Source of the DNA: Methylopumilus sp036567085
GTDB taxonomy: Bacteria; Pseudomonadota; Gammaproteobacteria; Burkholderiales; Methylophilaceae
NCBI GenBank assembly: GCA_036567085.1
Contig: DATCVG010000080.1
Location: forward strand, 1 to 35,603
Direction: 5' to 3'
DNA length: 35,603 bases
The notes below the pieces were generated by a model that did not search any database, had not been told where the DNA came from, and saw only the letters and a list, made by a program, of their open reading frames with translations. Positions 1 through 7,283 of this stretch are shown one piece after another (position 1 is the stretch's first letter; each line of letters opens with the position of its first letter). The position numbers and the translations under genes were made by a program.

Positions 1-156
1 GGAGCTACAAAAGCTGCGCCAGCTAAAATGACTGAAGACGAATTCCGTTTCTCATTGAATGAAGATGCGATGGCAACTGAAAAACTTTCAGAAGGTATTC
101 GTGGTTTCGTAGTGGATCAAAACAAACTCGAAACAGCTCTCAACGAGAAGCTATAA
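1..156 (+). CDS. tal: Transaldolase, C-terminal fragment (5' end outside window)
   Basis: Only the last 51 codons are present, in frame from base 1 to a TAA at 154-156. The peptide contains NEDAMATEKLSEGIR, which I recognise as the C-terminal helix region of proteobacterial transaldolase. The enzyme moves a dihydroxyacetone unit between sugar phosphates in the pentose phosphate pathway and, in methylotrophs, in the regeneration part of the RuMP cycle. That role fits the next gene, hexulose-6-phosphate synthase. The catalytic lysine lies in the missing part. A fused transaldolase/glucose-6-phosphate isomerase is unlikely because a separate pgi sits at the other end of the window. The assignment rests on a short C-terminal segment. 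Confidence 0.75.
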   Translation, partial: GATKAAPAKMTEDEFRFSLNEDAMATEKLSEGIRGFVVDQNKLETALNEKL

Positions 157-159
157 ATC

Positions 160-187
160 ATTTCTTGTCATAAAAATGACAAGAAAT
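160..187 (+). terminator. Hairpin directly behind transaldolase
   Basis: A perfect 11-bp stem (160-170 with 177-187, arm ATTTCTTGTCA) has a 6-nt A-rich loop and starts four bases after the tal stop codon. It lacks a clear T tract on the plus strand (CTCTTC follows), so it may be a weak terminator or a 3'-end stabilising structure rather than a classical intrinsic terminator. Confidence 0.45.
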
Positions 188-201
188 CTCTTCAAAATCA
201 C

Positions 202-236
202 TAGGGCTAATCATTGACACAAGACGATTAGCCCTA
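202..236 (+). terminator. Second hairpin between tal and hps
   Basis: A perfect 11-bp inverted repeat (202-212, TAGGGCTAATC, with 226-236) encloses a 13-nt loop. No T run follows. With the hairpin at 160-187 it makes two independent stem-loops within 80 bp. It could be a second termination or processing structure, or part of an hps leader if transcription starts upstream of it. Confidence 0.35.
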
Positions 237-258
237 TATGATCGACTTCCTGCTTCAT

Positions 259-272
259 GAAGTTCAAACTTC
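259..272 (+). promoter_or_regulatory. Palindrome upstream of hps, possible operator
   Basis: GAAGTT-CA-AACTTC is a perfect 6+6 inverted repeat with a 2-bp spacer, 53 bp before the hps start codon. The position suits an operator near a promoter. I could not pick a convincing -35/-10 pair beside it, so the role is inference from position and symmetry only. Confidence 0.25.
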
Positions 273-325
273 CTTTTAGCAACGAACTATTTTAGAAAAC
301 TTGTAATAAATACGGAGAAAAAACC

Positions 326-958
326 ATGGCTTTAACACAAATGGCATTAGATTCATTAGATTTTGACGCAACAGTTGCATTAGCAACTAAAGTTGCTCCA
401 CACGTGGATATTCTTGAAATTGGTACACCATGCATTAAGCATAACGGTATCAAGCTTCTTGAAACACTTCGCGCTAAATTCCCAAAGAACCAAATCCTTG
501 TTGACTTAAAAACTATGGACGCTGGTGAATACGAAGCTGAGCCTTTCTACAAGGCTGGTGCTGACATTTGTACAGTTCTTGGTGCTTCTGGTATTGCTAC
601 AATCAAAGGTGTGATTGCTGCTGCTAAGAAATACGGTAAAGAAGTTCAAGTTGACATGATTAACGTTCCAAACAAAGAAGCTTTAGCTAAAGAAGCTGTT
701 GCTGCTGGCGCGCACATCATTGGTGTTCATACTGGTCTTGATGCACAAGCTGCTGGTCACACACCATTTGCTGACTTAGCTGCAATTGCTGCACTTAAAA
801 CAGGTGCTAAGATTTCAGTAGCTGGCGGTGTTAAAGCTGCTACTACACAGCAAGTTAAAGATGCTGGCGCTGCAATCATTGTTGCTGGTGCTGCAATCTA
901 CGGCGCTGCTGACCCAGCTGCTGCTGCTGCAGAAATTACAAAAATTGCGCATGGATAA
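326..958 (+). CDS. hps: 3-hexulose-6-phosphate synthase
   Basis: Fixes formaldehyde by aldol condensation with ribulose 5-phosphate to give D-arabino-3-hexulose 6-phosphate, the first step of the RuMP cycle; cytoplasmic. The 210-residue length is typical of the stand-alone enzyme. The sequence shows the (beta/alpha)8 features of the orotidine-phosphate decarboxylase suprafamily, including the DLKTMDAG motif (DxKxxD, about residues 60-67) that holds the metal and catalytic residues, and a phosphate-binding SVAGGVK segment near 164-170. The start is supported by CGGAG eight bases before the ATG. Codons are strongly biased (GCT, GGT, AAA, GTT), suggesting very high expression, unlike the more relaxed usage in pabB and the efflux genes. 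It is followed by the isomerase gene, but a strong terminator lies between them. Confidence 0.96.
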   Translation: MALTQMALDSLDFDATVALATKVAPHVDILEIGTPCIKHNGIKLLETLRAKFPKNQILVDLKTMDAGEYEAEPFYKAGADICTVLGASGIATIKGVIAAAKKYGKEVQVDMINVPNKEALAKEAVAAGAHIIGVHTGLDAQAAGHTPFADLAAIAALKTGAKISVAGGVKAATTQQVKDAGAAIIVAGAAIYGAADPAAAAAEITKIAHG

Positions 959-990
959 TTGTTAAGAAACAATTATTAATGAACTGAATT

Positions 991-1025
991 AAATCCCGAC
1001 TTAGTAATGAGTCGGGATTTTTTTT
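991..1025 (+). terminator. Rho-independent terminator after hps
   Basis: The stem AATCCCGAC (992-1000) pairs perfectly with GTCGGGATT (1011-1019) around a 10-nt loop and runs directly into eight T residues (1018-1025). A smaller AT stem (955-963 with 968-976) overlaps the hps stop codon just before it. This is a classical intrinsic terminator, placed between two genes of one pathway. Confidence 0.9.
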
Positions 1026-1058
1026 ATAGTTTTTTATTTTTAAATAAAAGGATTCAAT

Positions 1059-1592
1059 ATGCATCAAAAATTATTATTAGATAAAATCTCAAGCGTTTTA
1101 TCAGTGACCGAACAAAGCAATGCACCTAAACTTCTTAAGCTTGTTGATGAGGCAGGCCGTATTTTCGTTGGTGGTGCTGGACGATCAGGACTTGTTTCAC
1201 GTTTTTTTGCAATGCGTCTCGTGCATAGCGGCTATCAGGTGAATATGGTGGGTGAAATTGTGACGCCAGCTATTAAATCTGGAGATTTATTTTTAGTGAT
1301 TTCAGGTTCGGGCGGCACAAAAACACTTCTACCACTTCTCGAAACAGCCAAATCAAAAGGCGCAAAAATTGTTGTAATCTCCATGAAAAATAAATCACCT
1401 ATGTCTGACATGGCTGATTTAACTATTCAAATTGGTAATGATGATTCTTTCGGCCTCACTAAAGGGATGCCTATGGGTACCACATTCGAATTATCTACTT
1501 TAATCTATTTAGAAGCAGTGATTTCGGAATTGATTCATGCTAAAGGATTAACAGAAGAGGGTATGCGAGCTATTCACGCAAATCTTGAGTAA
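1059..1592 (+). CDS. phi: 6-phospho-3-hexuloisomerase
   Basis: Isomerises D-arabino-3-hexulose 6-phosphate to fructose 6-phosphate, completing formaldehyde fixation in the RuMP cycle. The 177-residue protein is a single SIS (sugar isomerase) domain. Visible features are the GAGRSGLVSRFFAMRLVH segment (about 39-56), the serine-rich phosphate-binding loop LVISGSGGTK (about 79-88) and VVISMK (about 103-108). The ATG is preceded by AAGGA (1049-1053) at good spacing. It lies 100 bp downstream of hps, behind the terminator at 991-1025, so it is either expressed by read-through or from a promoter in the AT-rich 1026-1048 stretch. A long hairpin follows the gene. Length and context make the call secure. 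Confidence 0.95.
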   Translation: MHQKLLLDKISSVLSVTEQSNAPKLLKLVDEAGRIFVGGAGRSGLVSRFFAMRLVHSGYQVNMVGEIVTPAIKSGDLFLVISGSGGTKTLLPLLETAKSKGAKIVVISMKNKSPMSDMADLTIQIGNDDSFGLTKGMPMGTTFELSTLIYLEAVISELIHAKGLTEEGMRAIHANLE

Positions 1593-1651
1593 GGTCAAAA
1601 AATTAGAGCTCGAAAATGCTGTTAAATAAATAGTCATTCATAGCTTTAGTT

Positions 1652-1687
1652 AATAATTAAGGGCGCTTTAAGCGCCCTTAATTATTT
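1652..1687 (+). terminator. Long symmetrical hairpin terminator after phi
   Basis: A perfect 16-bp stem (1652-1667 with 1671-1686) has a GC-rich tip (GGGCGC/GCGCCC), an AT-rich base and a 3-nt loop. The AT-rich base gives A- and T-rich flanks on both sides, so it could stop transcription in both directions. It separates phi from pabB. Confidence 0.8.
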
Positions 1688-1695
1688 AATCAGCA

Positions 1696-1701
1696 TATAA
1701 T
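1696..1701 (+). promoter_or_regulatory. Candidate -10 box for pabB
   Basis: An exact TATAAT lies 31 bp before the pabB start. No good -35 hexamer exists at 16-18 bp spacing, because that position falls inside the phi terminator stem. The call rests on the -10 box and position only. Confidence 0.3.
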
Positions 1702-1732
1702 TTGCATTTATAAGCTTAGGTATCTACAGCCC

Positions 1733-3115
1733 TTGAATAATACATACCTCATTCCCTTGCCATACGTGCCAGATAGCTCTATTTATTTTGAGACTATTGC
1801 TAATGATCCATGGTCTTTTTATTTAGATAGTGGAATCCAAAATAGCTTAGATGAAAATATTTCTGAGAAATCTAGATACGACATCATAGTAAGCCAACCA
1901 TTTATTAAAATAATTGCAGATGACTTTATCGTTAGCATTGAGGAAAATAATCTTAAAAAAATTACAAAAGGTAACCCTTTTGATATTTTAGAAGAAATTC
2001 TTTCAGGTTTTGATATTCAAGAAACATCCTTGCCATTCACAGGCGGAGCTTTAGGATATTTTTCGTATGAATTAGGTCAGTCAACCATTCAAAATAACAA
2101 AGACCATATAGGTATACCTTTGATGATGGTCGGCATTTATGACTGGGCTTTGATTGTAGACCATCAAGACAAAAAAGCGTATCTTGCATCCCACCTTGTA
2201 AATAAAGATACAAAAGATTATTTAATTAAACTTAGTATAAAAATAAAAAGCGTAAAACCAAATAATCAACCTTTTAAAATTAATTCAACAATTAAATCGC
2301 TATTAAATTTTGAAGCATATGATTTTATTATTAATAAAATTTTATCTTATATTAAAGAAGGCGATGTCTATCAAATAAATATATCTAATAAATATACTGT
2401 CTCTTGTGAAGGAGACAGCTGGGTTGGATATAAGAAATTAAGAGAGATTAATCGCGCTCCTTTTATGGCTTATATTCATTTTGATGATTTTGATATTTTA
2501 TGTGGATCACCAGAGAGATTTATTCAGTCTCATAATAATCGTGTAGAAACGAGACCAATTAAAGGAACTGAGCCAAGAGATAGCAATCCTCAAAAAGATA
2601 AGGAAAATGCTAAAAAATTACTTGCGAGCGAAAAAGATCGAGCAGAAAATCTAATGATTGTCGATTTGCTTCGCAACGATTTGAGTAAAAATTGTATTCC
2701 AGGAAGTATTAAGGTAAAAGCACTTTGTGAGCTTAAGTCCTATAGTAATGTTCATCATCTAGAGAGTATTATTGAAGGAATATTAAAACCTAATTCGACA
2801 TTAACAAAATTACTTAAAGACTCTTTTCCTGGCGGATCAATTACTGGTACGCCTAAAATTAGATCTATGGAGATTATCAGTGATCTAGAGCCACATAGAC
2901 GAGATGTCTACTGTGGTTCAATTGGATATATTGGTTTCAATCATAATATGGATACTAACATTGCAATTAGGACCATAATCAGAAAAGATAACACGCTTCA
3001 TTTTTATTCAGGCGGAGGTATCGTTGCTCAGTCCAAGGCCACAAATGAATTTGATGAGATTGCATTTAAAGCGTCTAACATTCGGAAATGGATTAACTTC
3101 TTTAAAAAAGATTAA
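1733..3115 (+). CDS. pabB: Aminodeoxychorismate synthase component I
   Basis: Converts chorismate, with ammonia from the PabA glutaminase, to 4-amino-4-deoxychorismate for folate synthesis; cytoplasmic. At 460 residues it matches stand-alone PabB. The N-terminal half is the variable anthranilate-synthase-I type domain (YFSYELG near 110). The chorismate-binding domain occupies roughly 190-455, with PIKGTEPR, DLLRNDL and FPGGSITGTPK in the expected order. The lysine of PIKGT is the PabB hallmark; TrpE carries alanine there (PIAGT), which argues against anthranilate synthase. No PabC lyase is fused. The start codon is TTG: no ATG or GTG occurs in frame between the upstream stop and this TTG, and the ribosome site is poor (AGG 12 bases upstream), suggesting low expression. 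The stop is one base from that of the convergent efflux permease. Confidence 0.9.
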   Translation: MNNTYLIPLPYVPDSSIYFETIANDPWSFYLDSGIQNSLDENISEKSRYDIIVSQPFIKIIADDFIVSIEENNLKKITKGNPFDILEEILSGFDIQETSLPFTGGALGYFSYELGQSTIQNNKDHIGIPLMMVGIYDWALIVDHQDKKAYLASHLVNKDTKDYLIKLSIKIKSVKPNNQPFKINSTIKSLLNFEAYDFIINKILSYIKEGDVYQINISNKYTVSCEGDSWVGYKKLREINRAPFMAYIHFDDFDILCGSPERFIQSHNNRVETRPIKGTEPRDSNPQKDKENAKKLLASEKDRAENLMIVDLLRNDLSKNCIPGSIKVKALCELKSYSNVHHLESIIEGILKPNSTLTKLLKDSFPGGSITGTPKIRSMEIISDLEPHRRDVYCGSIGYIGFNHNMDTNIAIRTIIRKDNTLHFYSGGGIVAQSKATNEFDEIAFKASNIRKWINFFKKD

Positions 3116-3123
3116 ATTAATCT
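3109..3123. terminator. AT palindrome holding two convergent stop codons
   Basis: AGATTAAATTAATCT is a perfect odd palindrome centred on base 3116, flanked by an A run on the left and a T run on the right. It contains the TAA of pabB (plus) and the TAA of the efflux permease (minus). It may act as a weak terminator in both directions; the loop would have to open to about 5 nt. Confidence 0.35.
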
Positions 3124-6100
3124 CTTTTTACAAATTTCCCAAAATGTAACATGATACTGGGTAATATTAATAAGTTTAATATGGTCGATGTTACAAGTCC
3201 TCCAACAATGATCGTAGCCATAGGCCCTTCAATTTCCTTTCCGGGCTGACCGCTTCCTAATGCCAAAGGAAGCAAGCCCAAAGCGGTGACTATGGCTGTC
3301 ATTAAAATTGAGGGCAATCTTTCCGAGGCCCCTTTAATACAAGTCTCTAGATTCCAATGGTAACCTTCAATTTCAATAAGATGTTGGTAGTGCGATATCA
3401 GCATAATAGAATTTCTTAAGGTAATTCCGAAAAGTGTTACAAATCCTACAAGTGAACCAATAGAAATCCACCCTGCATTAAAAGTAACTGCAAAAACACC
3501 TCCAATAAGTGCAAAAGGTAGATTAAAAAGTGTAAGTAATAGATTTCTTAAGTTGCCAAAAGCTACATATAGCATTAACAAAATTCCTGCACCAGCAATA
3601 ATTGAATGAACAATCAGCTCTTCTTGTGATTTTGCATTAGCCTCGGCTGCCCCTGTAATTTCAAAATAATTTCCTTGGTTTAATTTAAGTGCACTGAGTT
3701 TATTTTTTAGATCACTATTAAAATCATTAATATCTCGCTCATCAATATCAGCAGTAATAGTCTGAATGCGTTTACCTCCTTGATGAAGAATTTTAGATCT
3801 CCCATTTTCTTGCGCGATATAAGCCACTTGACCCAGTTGAACTATTCTTCCATCAGCCCCCATAATTGGGAGCTTTTGAATGTCTGTAATATCATCACGA
3901 AAATTTTTATTTAAAATGACAGAAATATTGACTTTAAAATTTCCCTCGTAAACTAAGGCTACTGGAAGACCTTCAAAAGCAGTTCGAATAACATTCAATA
4001 AATCAGTTTTTTGAATACCCCACTGACTTAGTTTCTCAGATAATAAATGTATAGTAATTTGTGGAGTGCCTGCAGGCGAGACAATATTAATATTTTTAAC
4101 ACCTTTAACAGATGCGAGGGCTGAAGATATTTTTTGAGTATCTTGATCGATACTATCAAGATTGGTCCCAAAAATATTAATTACCACAGAGGAGTAATAT
4201 CCTGAGATTGTCTCTTCGATACGTTCAGTTAAAAAAGTGTTGATCGCAAAATTTAGGCCTACATAATTATTATTTTGAGTTAAATTTTCAATTTTTTTTA
4301 AAATTCGATCTTGGGTTGGACCATCTGATGCCTTCAGCTCTATTTCAAATTCACTATAGTGGGTTCCAAAAGTATCAGCACCCATGGGTGACCTACCTAC
4401 CCATTGAGCAACAGACTTGACTCCTGGAATATTTCGAATTTTTAAACTAATTTCATCACCTACACGTAGCATTTCTCTTTCTGAAGTTCCAGGAAGAGAT
4501 GTCATATGCATAATAAAATGTCCCTCATGAAGGGGCGGAATAAATTGTGTTTTAAATAATGGAATAAGTGAAAATCCAATTAAGATAAAAGTAAAGGTGA
4601 ATAATGTAATGGCAGTCGACCTTTTTTCAATTAAATACAGAAGTGCAATGTATTTATTTTTTATGAAGGTCATTATTGGAGATTCGGAGGATTTGAAATT
4701 TAATTTACCAAGAAGTAGATACGATAATGCTGGTGTTACTGTTAATGCTACTATCAGAGAAGCTAAGATTGAAAAAATATAAGCTATGCCCAAAGGCCCA
4801 AAAAGTTTTCCTGCGACACCATTTAATGTAAGTAAGGGAAGAAAAACGGTAACTACGATCATTGTGGCATATACAACAGAACTTCTTACTTCCATAGATG
4901 CGTCATAAACAACTTTGGTAATAGACTGAGGGTTTTTTAATTTATTATTTTCTTTTAGTCGCCTAAAAATATTTTCAGAATCGATTATGGCATCGTCAAC
5001 AACTTCTCCCAAAGCAATTGCAAGACCACTTAAAACCATAATATTTAATCCCAGATTAAAATAGCTTAATACTATGATTGCTGTGAGTAAAGAAAGGGGA
5101 ATAGCTGTTGCCGAAATAAAGGCTGTTCTAAAATTAAAAAGAAATAAAAATAACACTACAATGACAAGTAATGAACCAATTAATATATCAAATCGAACAC
5201 CTTTAATTGAGACATCAATAAAATTTGCAGGCCTAAATAGTTCAGGGTTAATCTTGATTTCTTGTTGAAGAAGTGTTGGATTTAAGTCTTTTAACGCTGA
5301 TTCAATAAGTTGTGTCAGTTTGTATGTATTTGAACCTAATTGACCTTGAACTGATAAATAAACTCCTTCGACACCATTTATTGATGCAGCGCTTATAGTG
5401 GGGAGTGATCCCTCTGTAATTTCAGCTAAATCTTTAAGGTAGATAATTTGATTTTTATTATTAATGAGCGATGTCTTACCAATATCTGCTAATGATTTTG
5501 ATTGGCCTTCAGTATTAATAATAATTCTTTGATTGTTATTCTCAATAAAACCAGCACCTCTGACACCAGACGATTTACTGGCGGCAGCAATAATTTGTTC
5601 AATTGAAATATTGGATTGAATTAATTTTTCGGGTTGAATTTCAATTTGATACTGTTTAATTTTTCCACCAAAGACGTTTACATCGGCGACACCAGGAATT
5701 GATAAAAGATGCGGAATAATAAGTCGATCAACTACTGTTCTTATTTCTGCTAAAGATTTTGTTTTGGATGTAATGCCAATACCTAAAACTGAAGATGCTG
5801 CAGAAGTTAAAGGTGTAATCTTTGGAATAATACCTGGCGGCATTATACTTGTGATAGAGGCAAGTCTTTCTGAAATGACTTGTCTATTTCTAAAAATATC
5901 TGTGTGCTCATTAAAAATGATGGTAATGACAGATAAACCGGGTATGGATTGAGATCTTATTGTCTCAATTCCAATTGTTCCCCCTAAATTTTTTTCAATA
6001 GGAAGAGTGACGAGTGACTCAACGAGATCAGATGAAAGACCAGGAGATTCGGTTTGAATAATGACTTGGTTTGGTGAGAACTCAGGAAAAACATTTAGGG

Positions 6101-6203
6101 GGCTTCTTGTGATCTGATAGAGTCCGAATATGATTGCAATCACTGCAAGTCCAATAATGACCCCAGTATATCTTATTGAAAATTTGACAATTGATGACAT
6201 CAT
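3117..6203 (-). CDS. RND efflux permease, CzcA/HME-like subgroup
   Basis: Inner-membrane proton-driven pump of a tripartite efflux system. The 1028-residue length and layout fit RND permeases: an N-terminal membrane helix (about 12-30), a periplasmic porter domain with SPLNVFPEFSPN (34-45), a helix cluster at about 338-500, a second periplasmic domain, and a final helix cluster at about 865-1020. The overall sequence looks closest to heavy-metal (CzcA/CusA) efflux pumps. However, the proton-relay helix reads ALGEVVDDAIIDSEN (397-411): it has the paired Asp of drug pumps such as MexB (D403, D404) and Ala397 where metal pumps carry the first Asp of DFGxxVDG. The substrate therefore cannot be assigned as metal. 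It is the last gene of the three-gene operon, 6 bp behind the adaptor, and no ribosome site is visible, so translational coupling is likely. Two adjacent ATG codons are possible starts. Confidence 0.88.
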   Translation of the reverse strand: MMSSIVKFSIRYTGVIIGLAVIAIIFGLYQITRSPLNVFPEFSPNQVIIQTESPGLSSDLVESLVTLPIEKNLGGTIGIETIRSQSIPGLSVITIIFNEHTDIFRNRQVISERLASITSIMPPGIIPKITPLTSAASSVLGIGITSKTKSLAEIRTVVDRLIIPHLLSIPGVADVNVFGGKIKQYQIEIQPEKLIQSNISIEQIIAAASKSSGVRGAGFIENNNQRIIINTEGQSKSLADIGKTSLINNKNQIIYLKDLAEITEGSLPTISAASINGVEGVYLSVQGQLGSNTYKLTQLIESALKDLNPTLLQQEIKINPELFRPANFIDVSIKGVRFDILIGSLLVIVVLFLFLFNFRTAFISATAIPLSLLTAIIVLSYFNLGLNIMVLSGLAIALGEVVDDAIIDSENIFRRLKENNKLKNPQSITKVVYDASMEVRSSVVYATMIVVTVFLPLLTLNGVAGKLFGPLGIAYIFSILASLIVALTVTPALSYLLLGKLNFKSSESPIMTFIKNKYIALLYLIEKRSTAITLFTFTFILIGFSLIPLFKTQFIPPLHEGHFIMHMTSLPGTSEREMLRVGDEISLKIRNIPGVKSVAQWVGRSPMGADTFGTHYSEFEIELKASDGPTQDRILKKIENLTQNNNYVGLNFAINTFLTERIEETISGYYSSVVINIFGTNLDSIDQDTQKISSALASVKGVKNINIVSPAGTPQITIHLLSEKLSQWGIQKTDLLNVIRTAFEGLPVALVYEGNFKVNISVILNKNFRDDITDIQKLPIMGADGRIVQLGQVAYIAQENGRSKILHQGGKRIQTITADIDERDINDFNSDLKNKLSALKLNQGNYFEITGAAEANAKSQEELIVHSIIAGAGILLMLYVAFGNLRNLLLTLFNLPFALIGGVFAVTFNAGWISIGSLVGFVTLFGITLRNSIMLISHYQHLIEIEGYHWNLETCIKGASERLPSILMTAIVTALGLLPLALGSGQPGKEIEGPMATIIVGGLVTSTILNLLILPSIMLHFGKFVKRD

Positions 6204-6209
6204 AATGAT

Positions 6210-7283
6210 TTAATCATCATTTTCATTTTTGATCTGATACTTAAATTCTTCCGAGAGTAAAAGCTGAGCACCATTAATTACAATCAAGTCATTTTCTTTG
6301 ATTTCTTCCTCTTTAATAACCCAACCATTTGGACTTTCATTATCAGTTTCAATAACTTTTCGAACAAATTTATTTTCATCAGTTTTTATATAAACCCAAG
6401 CTTGACCAGCATTCCAGATAACAGCTTCTTTTGGAATGGCTAAATATCTATCTGAGTTAGAAGGTAGATTATCCATAACTAAATTTGCAATGACTTTGGA
6501 ATCAATTCTTAATTTGTTACTAAAAACAATATAGAAGAATGTTTTCCCTTTTAATGACTTATCAAGAGTAGGTGCTTCTGCAAGATAATTGGCTAAAAAT
6601 TTTTCATCAAGACTGTCAATTAAAGCAAGACTAATATTTTTAGGGGGTTCATTACTTGTATTTTCAGCTAAAGTGACTTTTACAATTCTTGCTTTATCTT
6701 CAAGAAGAAATTCAAATAATTCCTTCTTTATACCCTTATCAATCATAGATAAGATTGTTTCACCCCATTGAGCTCTGATATTTTGTTTTATACCACTGAC
6801 AAGTTCTTGGGTAGCAAGAAGTTTTATTTTTGTATTTTCATAAGTGACTCTCACTTCTTGTAAAGCCTTATCTGATACATTTTTATTATCATCATTCAGT
6901 AATTTAAATCTTTCGTAATTCTTTTTATCCTTATCTAATTCATTTGTTAGGATATTTATTTGATTTTTTATTTCATTGAACCTATTTTTTTGTTCAATCA
7001 AAATATCAATATTTAGAACTGTTGCATAATTAGTGAGATTTTTTTTATAATTAGAGCTTTGAACTGCTTGGGTTTTGATTCCACTATTTTTTTGTATTTC
7101 GGCACTGAGAGTTATAAAATTAATTTCATTGTTTGACACTAATAAAGGTTGAGAGATTTTCGAAGTATTATTAGTTATGTTAGTTTCATTAAATTCATCG
7201 CGCCCAAAGTAAATTAATAACCATAATAGAATGAGGATAAGTAATACCTGAACGATAAGAAGCGCACTTAATTTATTCTTCAT
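6210..7283 (-). CDS. RND efflux periplasmic adaptor (membrane fusion protein)
   Basis: Links the inner-membrane pump to the outer-membrane channel in the periplasm. The 357-residue protein has an N-terminal membrane anchor (about 5-26, highly hydrophobic, no lipobox). It continues with a barrel-sandwich strand region (about 70-95), a charged alpha-helical hairpin predicted as coiled coil (about 97-170), and C-terminal beta-barrel and membrane-proximal segments with IPKEAVIWNAGQAWVYI (about 283-299) and GAQLLLSEEFKYQI near the end. These last motifs are typical of RND adaptors. The ATG overlaps the stop of the outer-membrane component by 4 bases (7280-7283), so the two are translationally coupled. 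I see no His/Met-rich metal-binding extension of the CzcB/CusB kind, so a metal substrate has no support here. The C-terminus is acidic. Confidence 0.85.
   Translation of the reverse strand: MKNKLSALLIVQVLLILILLWLLIYFGRDEFNETNITNNTSKISQPLLVSNNEINFITLSAEIQKNSGIKTQAVQSSNYKKNLTNYATVLNIDILIEQKNRFNEIKNQINILTNELDKDKKNYERFKLLNDDNKNVSDKALQEVRVTYENTKIKLLATQELVSGIKQNIRAQWGETILSMIDKGIKKELFEFLLEDKARIVKVTLAENTSNEPPKNISLALIDSLDEKFLANYLAEAPTLDKSLKGKTFFYIVFSNKLRIDSKVIANLVMDNLPSNSDRYLAIPKEAVIWNAGQAWVYIKTDENKFVRKVIETDNESPNGWVIKEEEIKENDLIVINGAQLLLSEEFKYQIKNENDD

Noticed and set aside
284..315. TTGTAATAAAT stretch as the hps promoter
   Set aside because: It lies too close to the ribosome site (CGGAG) to leave room for a transcript start and leader, and no -35 box fits at the right distance.
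910..935. GCT/GCA triplet repeats in hps resembling a simple-sequence repeat
   Set aside because: They encode a run of alanines in a normal C-terminal helix of Hps; codon bias explains them.
1733..3115. Anthranilate synthase component I (trpE)
   Set aside because: The active-site signature is PIKGT with lysine, characteristic of PabB; TrpE carries PIAGT.
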